NCBI GenBank assembly: GCA_900550185.1
Contig: URRN01000020.1
Span: forward strand, 1 to 17,814
Length of the DNA: 17,814 nucleotides
Reading direction: 5' to 3'
Source of the DNA: an uncultured Collinsella sp.
GTDB taxonomy: Bacteria > Actinomycetota > Coriobacteriia > Coriobacteriales > Coriobacteriaceae
The position numbers were made by a program, and so were the translations under genes. Shown here piece by piece: positions 1-8,000 of the stretch. How positions within the stretch are numbered: position 1 is the stretch's first letter; each line of letters starts with the position of its first letter. Below the pieces are notes generated by a model. That model did no database searches. It was not told the origin of the DNA and saw only the letters and a list, made by a program, of their open reading frames with translations.

Positions 1-553
1 TGTTTTGATACTGCAGGGCCAGCAGGTACTCCAGTCGGCAGCGCTTGACCGGGTCGTCGCCGACATCCTCGAGCATGCGCTCCAGCTCGGGAATGTCGTT
101 GTGGCGCTTGAGGATCATCGTGTCGTACATCAGCTGGCATTCGTGTGCGACCGCCTCGGCCTGACCGCCCTCAAAGCCCTTGATCTCGTGCAGAAGCTCC
201 TTGGACTTTTTGCGGTCCTCCTGGCCAACGTAGTAGTTAAAGGCTTTGATCACCAGGTCGACGCGCTGCATCTTGGGGAGGTTGAGTCCCAGCAGCAGGT
301 CGAACATCTCGCTGGCACGCTCGTGGTCCTCGCGCAGCAGATAGGAGTTCAGACGCAGGTAGTCGCGGTTGTAGCGCGGGTACAGCATGCTGGTGAGTTT
401 GCCGTCGAGCAAACGATCGAACTCGTCCCACTGCTTGGCGGCCATCAATTGCTGCAGGCGTTTAAACGTGGTGCGTTTTTTGACGCTAAAGAACACCGAC
501 ACGGCGATGCAGATGATAACGACGGCGGTCCAGAGGGTGCGGGAATCGGGCAT
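1..553 (-). CDS. Membrane-anchored TPR-like hypothetical protein (C-terminus beyond window)
   Basis: Reading the minus strand from the ATG at 553 gives an open frame to the window edge (184 codons, no stop). The protein starts MPDSRTLWTAVVIICIAV: a short N-terminus followed by one hydrophobic segment (about residues 7-24), then a basic KKRTTFKR stretch. This fits a single-pass membrane anchor with the rest in the cytoplasm. The remainder is a charged, helix-rich chain with Leu/Ala/Tyr spacing like tetratricopeptide repeats (for example around the NYYVGQEDRKKSKELLHEI segment). An AAGGA ribosome-binding site lies just upstream of the ATG. I recognise no specific family, so the function is unknown; TPR-like proteins usually mediate protein-protein contacts. 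A minus-strand TATAAT at 609-614 could be its -10 box, but no good -35 is visible. Long plus-strand frames over it are shadows. Confidence 0.75.
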   Translation of the reverse strand, partial: MPDSRTLWTAVVIICIAVSVFFSVKKRTTFKRLQQLMAAKQWDEFDRLLDGKLTSMLYPRYNRDYLRLNSYLLREDHERASEMFDLLLGLNLPKMQRVDLVIKAFNYYVGQEDRKKSKELLHEIKGFEGGQAEAVAHECQLMYDTMILKRHNDIPELERMLEDVGDDPVKRCRLEYLLALQYQN

Positions 554-608
554 ATTAGGGTCCTTAGTCGCTCATAAAGCGAGCGGTATGACAACACGTA
601 CTAGATGT

Positions 609-614
609 ATTATA
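609..614 (-). promoter_or_regulatory. Possible -10 box for the TPR-like gene
   Basis: The minus strand reads TATAAT here, about 55 bases upstream of the ATG at 553. No convincing -35 hexamer is present at 16-18 bases, so this rests on one hexamer. The same bases read TATTAT on the plus strand (608-613) and could equally serve the divergent gene at 717. Confidence 0.3.
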
Positions 615-716
615 CGCAGCGCGCAAGCAAACTGGCATAAAAGCTCATCGAGGCCGAGTGCCATCGCTCGCTGCGGTACACTTACCTAAAGTAAACCATG
701 AAGGGAGACATTACCT

Positions 717-1760
717 ATGAAGAAGATCGTTTTGGCTTGCGGTGCTGGCGCTGCTACTTCCACGCTCGTTGCCCAGAAGGTCGCTACCCTGCTCGACGCC
801 AACGGTTATGCCGACAAGTACGAGATCGCGTATGAGTGCTGGGAGGAGATGGATGGCAGCGACCCTGCGGAGCTCACGCCCGTTGCCTTCTGGTATTCCG
901 ACCCTGCCAAGTATCCGACGGGCGCGAGGAGGATCGAACACTTCGAAGAGGGCAAGTTCTACATGTACTCCGTTGAGCTGAGGCTCAAGGGCGACAATAC
1001 CGTGGCCGATGACTGCATGATGTACGTCAACGGTCATTGGGCGCACCACATCAAGACCGTCGACGGCGTCTTCGCACCAAACGCCGACAATATGCTGTGC
1101 GAGCAGCCGATCGACGAATGGCGGGCCATCGACGTTATCGAGATCAACGGCGCCACGACCACCTTCAAGGCAGGCGATAAGCCGATCTTTACGGCGAATG
1201 TTCCGACGGGTTCCAACTCCCTTCCTCAGTGTGAGTTCTGGACGGGCAGCGATGGCAGCGAAGTGAACTCTCAGAAGTTCTGGGATCAGAACATCACGAA
1301 TCACATCGACGTCTTTAAGCCCGGCGTGACCTATCGCTACGGTATTTACCTCAAGTCCGCGCGCGGCTTCTACTTTACGCCCGACACCAAGCTGGTGATC
1401 AACGGCCAGGAGTGCGGCTACCAGGTCGCGGATAGCGTATCCGATGAGGACAGCGGCTGGATCTACACCCTGTGGCTCAACACCGATCTGACCTTTACGC
1501 CCGAAGCCACGCCCGCTCCCGATCCGCAGCCTACGCCGGATCCCAAGCCGACGCCGCAGCCTGGGGTGAAGCCCGCGGCCAAGCCGGCCACGACAACCGC
1601 CACGATCAAGACGGTTGAGAAAACCACGCAGGCCAAGAAGGGCGATGCTGTCCTGGCTACCACGGGGGATACCACCGCGATGACGGTCGCCGCCCTAGGC
1701 ATCGCCGGCGCAACCGTAGCCGCCGTCGGCATCGCCGCGACCAAGCGCCGCAAGCGTTAG
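717..1760 (+). CDS. Chimeric protein: N-terminal PTS EIIB (GatB-like) fragment fused to a sortase-anchored surface protein
   Basis: 347 residues; the ATG has a GGGAG ribosome-binding site about 8 bases upstream. Residues 1-37 (MKKIVLACGAGAATSTLVAQ and on to about DKYEI) match the start of PTS galactitol-type EIIB proteins, including the Cys8 loop that is phosphorylated in that family. The family is about 95 residues, so only the first third is present. From about residue 38 the protein is a two-repeat surface protein: repeat 1 at about 38-117 and repeat 2 at about 138-236, sharing the pattern W..DGS...FW...F..G..Y.Y...L......VNG. The expected first strand of repeat 1 and a signal peptide are missing, as if replaced by the EIIB piece. 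A Pro-rich spacer (263-290) follows, then LATTG (313-317), a hydrophobic stretch (321-341) and a KRRKR tail, a sortase signal. Without a signal peptide, export is doubtful. It may be a recombination product or a broken gene. Confidence 0.85.
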   Translation: MKKIVLACGAGAATSTLVAQKVATLLDANGYADKYEIAYECWEEMDGSDPAELTPVAFWYSDPAKYPTGARRIEHFEEGKFYMYSVELRLKGDNTVADDCMMYVNGHWAHHIKTVDGVFAPNADNMLCEQPIDEWRAIDVIEINGATTTFKAGDKPIFTANVPTGSNSLPQCEFWTGSDGSEVNSQKFWDQNITNHIDVFKPGVTYRYGIYLKSARGFYFTPDTKLVINGQECGYQVADSVSDEDSGWIYTLWLNTDLTFTPEATPAPDPQPTPDPKPTPQPGVKPAAKPATTTATIKTVEKTTQAKKGDAVLATTGDTTAMTVAALGIAGATVAAVGIAATKRRKR

Positions 1761-1797
1761 GTTTTGGTGGCGGCGCCTATCCTCGGCTTTTACAAAA

Positions 1798-1852
1798 TCT
1801 CAATCTGTAACACCAAGCCAGATATTTGGGCTTCAGGTGTTACAGATTGAGA
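1798..1852 (+). repeat. Hairpin 1 of copy 1 (17-bp perfect inverted repeat)
   Basis: TCTCAATCTGTAACACC at 1798-1814 is perfectly complementary to 1836-1852. The 21-base loop has its own AAGCC/GGCTT inner stem. No T-run follows, so it is not a textbook terminator. The same stem recurs in copy 2 with a different loop. Confidence 0.8.
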
Positions 1853-1877
1853 TGAACTGTTCGGCTGCCAACCTAAC

Positions 1878-1934
1878 GTCTCGATCCGTAACACCAAGCG
1901 GGGAATTTGACCTCTAACTGTTACAGATTGAGAC
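1878..1934 (+). repeat. Hairpin 2 of copy 1 (16-bp imperfect inverted repeat)
   Basis: The arms at 1878-1893 and 1919-1934 pair over 16 positions with one G-U pair and one C-A mismatch. The arms are variants of the hairpin 1 arms (ATCTGTAACA core), so hairpins 1 and 2 are tandem related units. In copy 2 this stem is perfect. Confidence 0.75.
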
Positions 1935-1955
1935 TAACTGGCCGGCCAAGTCCAG

Positions 1956-1992
1956 AACCGCCACAAAGGTGCCTGTCCCCTTTGTGGCGGTT
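1956..1992 (+). repeat. Hairpin 3 of copy 1, with GGTGCCTGTCCCC core (REP-like)
   Basis: AACCGCCACAAAGG (1956-1969) pairs perfectly with CCTTTGTGGCGGTT (1979-1992) around a 9-base loop. The core GGTGCCTGTCCCC is also present, unchanged, in copy 2. A perfect 14-bp stem without a following T-run suggests a REP-like repeated palindrome rather than a simple terminator. Confidence 0.75.
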
Positions 1993-2002
1993 TGCGCGGG
2001 TA

Positions 2003-2047
2003 GAACGGTAGGTTCGTATATATGAACCTACCGTTCGCTTTGTTTTT
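2003..2047 (+). terminator. Intrinsic terminator downstream of the chimeric surface gene
   Basis: GAACGGTAGGTTC (2003-2015) is perfectly complementary to 2024-2036, with an 8-base loop GTATATAT. It is followed by a T-rich stretch at 2039-2047 (TTTGTTTTT), so a plus-strand terminator is the best reading. Because it lies only 50 bases before the next start codon and contains TATATA in the loop, it could alternatively be an operator over a promoter for the large surface gene. Confidence 0.7.
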
Positions 2048-2096
2048 GGACAACGATTACGCTGGATGACTTTTGGTTTGCAGGAAAGGAACGACC

Positions 2097-5000
2097 ATGA
2101 GGTGGACTACTGTTCGAGCGCTTTGCCGCCGCCTGACCATTGTCGCGGTGACCCTCACCATGGTGAGGGGCTCGTTGCCTGTGGGCGCGTTTGCTGAGGT
2201 GCTCACCACCGATAGCACCTTTGTGCAGACGGATGTCGACCAAGTAGACGCCGCCGACCCCGCCGACGCCGCGCCCGATGCCGATGCCGCCGATCACGCG
2301 CCCGATGCCGGCGCTGCCGACCCCACAGCGCCCGATACCGGTGACACCCCTACGCCCCCGGCCTCCGAGATTGCATCGGCGGCGGGCCTGACGGGCGCCG
2401 GACAGACCGAGAGCACACCTGCGGGTACGCTTGCCACCGATCTTGTCGAGGGTAAGGAGCTCGCCGAGCAGCAAAAGCAAGAGGAGGCTTCCGGCACCGA
2501 GGCGACCTGGAACGAAGAACTTGAACTCTGGGCAACCTCGAAGGGCGCCACGGGCGTAAAGGACGAATACGACGATGGCTACGTGGCCGGCGAGCAGACC
2601 CCCGCGCAGTACTACTTCTCGATTGATGGCCTCACCAATGAAATTTCTATCGAGTATGGCGACGCGGGCATTACCACGTTGGAGGTGCCCTCGACCATCG
2701 ACGACAAAAATGTCGTAAGCCTTACGGGTATGGGAAGCGCTGCGCTCACATCGATCACCTTCGCTTCGAATTCGCATGTCCGCTCGGTTGGCGGCTTGGG
2801 CGGCAGCAGCATCAAAGAGATCGCACTGCCCGATTCGGTCGAGGAGCTCGGGAGCTATGCATTCTACAAAAGCAAGACGCTCCAAACGGTAACCTGGCCC
2901 AACAACGCGGCTTTTACCACGATTCCCGAGCAGGCCTTTGAGGGCTGCGAACAACTTGACGACAATGTGGTGGCAACGCTGCCGCCTTCGGTTAAGACTA
3001 TCGACTATCGTGCCTTCGCCAATTGCGGCGTGCCGCAGTTCTATGTCTCGGACACAACGGTACTCACCTTTACGCAGATCGATGTGCCGGGCACGGTGGA
3101 GCGGATTGAGCGCTATGCCTTTGACGGGTGCTCGCATGTGTCGTCGGTGACGATCGGCGACGGCGTTAAATATATCGGAGCGCACGCGTTCGCCTCTCTT
3201 GATCCTGCGATTGCCGGCAAAGAGATTGTGCTACCCAAAAGCGTGGAAATGATAGAGTGGGGAGCTTTTGAGAACACGAGATACGGAAACGAGACGAACC
3301 ATAATGCCGTTGCCCTGCGCGTGATGAACCCCGATCTTCGGTTTGGTGAGGCGGGCTATCCGGGCGACTATAATGAGCGCGTGACAATCGATGGCGTAAC
3401 GTATGCGATTCCCTTTAGTGAAGGCCAGACCATCTATGCCTATGCGACCGATTCGGCTGGCAACCCCTCGATGGTCAAAAAGCTTGCCGATGCCGTGGCC
3501 GATCGCAAGGACTCCGTCGATTCCTCGAAGCCTGCTTACACGTTTGAGTGGATGGGCGAGGCGGCCCAGGTGACGGGCAAACTTCCCCAGAGCGCGACGG
3601 CTACACTCGTGCAGGCGGGGCAGTCCACGCCGCTGGCGGTTGGCGATGACGGCAGCTTTACAGCGGACGCTCTCTCCAAGACAGCAGCCACCCTGCGCAT
3701 TTCGCTCAGCGGTTACTATGACATGGTGCTGGCGCGCCCGGGCGACCAGATGACGGGCACATGGAATATCGGAGAGATTAAGGCGGAGGACTTTACCAAG
3801 ATTCCGGCCTCGCGCGCGATTGAGCTCAACGTGGGCTATCTTGAACCGATTGTGGGCCAGGATAAGACCGAACGCATTGAGCTCGATAGTCTCGATAAGA
3901 TCGATCTGACGGTGAAGAGCGGCGGCAAGACGCTTAAGCCTGCCAAGGGTGACAAAGAAAACGACTTCCGTATCCAGGGCACAGCACTTGTGGTGTCGCA
4001 GGCCATTGCCGACGCGGACCAGGATCTGGAGATAACGCTCGAGCCCAAAGACAGCCTCAGGCTGGGTGGGGCGACGGCGACGGTGAAGCCTTCGGCCGGC
4101 AAGGTCGATATCGACTTGAAGCCCTGGGGTACGGCGACGGTCACGACCAAGGGCGACTACCAGGGCGCCAACCGCGTGCTGGTGTTCCGTACGTCCGACG
4201 GCAAGCTAGTTGCCGACGGTGTCACCTATTTGATGGGTTACGAAGACGATGGCACCACGCCTATCATGAAGGCCGAGACGCCGCGCCTTAAGGCCGGTTC
4301 GTACACCATCGTTGCCTTTAACAAGACGAGCTACGACATCCAAGCGACGAGCTATTCCACGTTTAGCCGCCTAGGGCTGACCGTGGGTAAGCATATCGCG
4401 CAAAAGCAGGTGAAGATTGAGGACGGCAAACAGCTCGACGTGACGCTCGACGTCCCCACGTTTGACGTGGAGACGTATCGTGTCGAGCGTGGGCTGACGG
4501 CGGGCTCGGTTATCGCTGATTCGTCCGCGGTCGTTGGCGTGGAGACCGAGCTGCGCATTCATTACGAGCTCAAGGACAGCCAGGCTGCCAAGATTGAGAT
4601 TCCGCTGGCAAAGGATGCCGTCGAGGATGTGTCCGCAGGCGCTCGCGAAGCCGGCGCCAGCTCCGATGCCATGTGGACTGACACGACGTGGGAGGGTGAC
4701 AACCTCGTTCTCAATATGAAGAAGGGCATGGGCGCCGATGTGTTTGTGCGTTTTAAGCCTAAGGCCGCAGGCATCTATGCCATCTCGCCGCTTATTGCGC
4801 TGGGCGAGGTGACATTGCCGCTGGGAAGCACCACACTCGAGGTTAGCGGATCGCGCATCGAGGTCGACAACACCGACGTTCACAGCCTGCTGGGCAATGT
4901 GGCCTACGTTTATGCGGCGCCGGGCAAGAGCGTGCAGCTCACCGTGGGGACGGGCTCGTCGGCTGCAAAGTACACCGGCAAGACCAATAAACTCGGCCGT

Positions 5001-8000
5001 GCCAAGATTGAATACGAGCTGCCGCAGGATACGCTTGCCGCCGAGCGCGTGACGCTCGAGGCGCGCGTGGGCTCGACCGATGTTGCCGCCGCTGCTGCCG
5101 AGGTAACGGCTCGCAATTATGTGCGCTATGTTCCGGGTGCTTCGGTCTGGAACTTTGATGTGACGTATCGTGGCGGTACGCAAAACCTGGTCAAGGACGG
5201 CAAGGACACCGGCAAGAGCCTGTGGACCTTCCATCATCTGCCACAAAAGAAGAACGCCTACTGGACCTTTGACATCACGCTTGAGGTGGGAAACGAAGAG
5301 GCCGCCGACACGCTCGACCTGTACGTGGACTGCGTGGATGGCAAGACGGTGACGATTCCTCTGACTCAAAAGTCGCGCGAGGGCACCCGTGTGCGCTATG
5401 TGGCGGAGTATGTGGACGAGGGTTACCTTAAGCTGCTCGACGAGTTTAACAAGGCGAATGACTCGACCTATGTGAACTGCGGAAACTTTGAGCAGATCTT
5501 TATGCCGCAGACCTACCGCATCTCCAATGCTCAGCTTATGACCATGCTGAGTTTTGACGCCAACGCTTCGGCCAAAAAGCATTCCGCCGCGGCCGAGGAG
5601 CGCCAGCAGGAGTTCTCGAATGCCGTGCAGCAGTGGCACGAGTATATGATGGATAACTCTTTTAACGATGTCGACGAGGCCTTTAACGATGCGATTGACC
5701 AGATGGTCGCCGATGCGCTTGCCGAGGAGGACGAGGACGGCAAGGACGAGGGCGGCAACGCGCGTAAGGCTCGCCGCGCCCCTGCCGCCAGCGACGGTAA
5801 GGGTGATGATGCTGGCAACGACGAGGCGGCGCAGTTTGCCGCCGAGCTTAAGGCTGCGGTTGGCGGCTCGTCGGCGCTGCTGACCAAGCAGGGCGACAGC
5901 TATGGCGTCAACGTGGACAAGATGATCTTTGAGGACGCGTACGGCACCGGTGAGGATTGGTACCAGGAACTCGCGTCGGCTCAGGGTGCAAGCGCTGCGG
6001 ATGCGGCGGCCATCAAGGAACTTGTCGACCATGCGTCGCGAGCGGAGTTTATTGCCCAGCAGGCCGAGGATCTGGTGGGCCAGTCGATGGGTATCGGCCA
6101 GCTCAACCAATACGGAAGCTGGAATGACGCAACCGCTGCGGCGCTCAACAAGTGTGCGGGCATTAAGGCCAGCGAGTACAACGGCCAGTCGACGAGCGGG
6201 TTTAACGATTTGGGCCAGGCGCTCGGCAGCTCGCTGAGCTACAAGGCGGCTGACGACGATACCGTCAAGGGCTTTAAGGTCGCCGCGCCCGATGGCGACG
6301 AGACCGCTTACATTGAGTCGGAGTTTATCGAGAACTCCAATAACAACAAGAACCAGGCGCTGCTGTTTAACTCAATCGCCATGCAATGCGACATTTTGGA
6401 CAATCTGTACGATAACTGGAACGTAGTCCACAGCCTCAATAACTCTACGATTCGCGGTTGGCTTATGGCTTGGAAGCGCAACGGTGACGTCAGCGCCCAC
6501 ATGAAGCTCATCCGCACGATCCGTTCGCTCAAAAGCTACAAGATCGAGTGTGAGATGTTCGGCCAGGTCTTTAAGACCGATGCGTGGAAGGCGGCCGGCC
6601 AGGCGTTTCCCGCGGCGACCCAGGGCATCGGCATCTTTACCGGCATTTACGGCGTGAACGATGCCAGCAAGAACTGGGAGAACGTGAACGTCCGTATGCA
6701 GAAGGTGAAGGGCGAGCGCGAGGGCTATGAGCTTCAGCATACGCGCTTGCTTGCCAAGCCCGAGAAGACCGAGGACGACTGGAAGTGCATTTACGCGCTG
6801 CGCGACGCCATGGAGAAGGCGCGTGCGTTTGAGGATCTGCTGTATCGCCAGCTCTGCCACGATAGCACCGATGTGGCGGTGGGCTCCATTATGACAATCG
6901 CCGGCGTGCTGACGGCCGGTTCGGCGGGTACCGTGGTGGGCGCTGCCTATGACGCGGCTTCGACGAGTGTGGGCTCGGAGCGCGCGATTAAGCTGACCAA
7001 TGCCGAATGCGCCTACGATGTCGCCTGTGAGCAGGTGGAGCGCGCGTGCCAGAATCGTATTACGGTCAACTGGGGTGAGCTGACCGATGCCGAGGTCTAC
7101 AAGGCCAACAAGGACGGCTTGATCTCGGACGAGAAGATGCAGTCGATCTTCGAGGCGCGTTATCGCAATGTGGCTGCCAAGGCTGCACCCGACCCTGCGG
7201 GCGTGGTGTACGAGGGCCTGTTGTCCAATACGGTCGAGGGCGCAACGGTTGAGCTGTGGAGCGCCGACGATGCCGCCGGTACCAATGCAGTGCGTTGGGA
7301 TGCCGAGGAGTATGAGCAGGACAATCCGCTTGCAACGGGTGCGGACGGTGCATACAACTGGAATACGCCGACCGGATGGTATCAGGTGCGCGTGACCAAG
7401 GACGGGTATGAGGAGGCGCGTTCGGCTTGGCTGCGCGTGCCGCCGATTCAGACCGAGGTGAACATTGGCTTGGTGTCGACGGCGGCGCCCGAGGTGGCTT
7501 CGGCCCATGCCTATACCGATTGCGTCGAGGTTGAGTTTACGCAGTATATGGATGCGAGCGACGATGCCCTTGTCGCATTGTGCGCGCAGGGCTTGGGCGA
7601 CGTGACGTATACGTGGCTCGACAAGCAGGACGATCCCAATGGCAAGCCGTTGTCGCGCGTGCTGCGCATTCGCTATGCCGATGCGCGTGAGGCGGGCTCG
7701 ACGGTGTCGTTTGAGCTCGACGGTGCTCGCAACTACGCCGGCAAGGCCATGGCGCGCTGGGCAAGTGGCGAGCTTGTCGTGGGCGTTCGTGCCGACAAGC
7801 TCAAGCTCAACGTGGAACAAGCTGTGACCATGCTTGAGGGCGGCGACTTTGAGCTGGTGGCACACGTGACCGATAAGGCGGGCAAGCCGTTTGCGGGCGC
7901 CAAGGCTAGTGTTGGGCTGGAGTCTACGGCTATCTGCTCCGTTGATGCTGCTCAGGCTGTGACGAGCGAGGATGGCGCGGCGACGTTTGTGCTGCATGGT

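Larger units (their letters stand above)
1662..1992 (+). repeat. 331-bp direct repeat, copy 1 (3' end of surface gene plus hairpin cluster)
   Basis: This stretch aligns without a single gap to 8610-8940 (offset 6948). By hand count about 11 of 99 coding bases and 33 of 232 non-coding bases differ. It covers the sorting signal, hydrophobic segment and basic tail of the surface gene, its stop codon, and three hairpins downstream. Even synonymous positions are mostly conserved, including a CCTAGG. Recombination with copy 2 would remove the 2203-residue surface protein gene. Confidence 0.9.

Noticed and set aside
717..830. N-terminus of the 347-residue protein as a normal signal peptide
   Set aside because: KK followed by a weakly hydrophobic stretch resembles one at first sight, but the sequence fits the EIIB cysteine loop much better and continues with the EIIB helix (VAQKVATLLDANGY).
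1662..1992. CRISPR array or riboswitch in the repeat-rich spacer
   Set aside because: The palindromes are not regularly spaced by unique spacers of constant length, and they lie after the stop codon rather than in a leader.
2073..2099. TTG start at 2073 for the giant surface gene
   Set aside because: It would put the AGGAAAGG ribosome-binding site inside the gene and add eight residues before a well-formed signal peptide; ATG 2097 is better.
4371..6110. 579-codon minus-strand open frame within the giant surface gene
   Set aside because: It is antisense to a coherent secreted protein, its product has composition typical of a shadow frame (His/Arg/Leu-rich, no domain), and no ribosome-binding site supports it.
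6372..7997. 541-codon minus-strand open frame within the giant surface gene
   Set aside because: Same reasons; GC-rich codon positions on the plus strand create long antisense frames.
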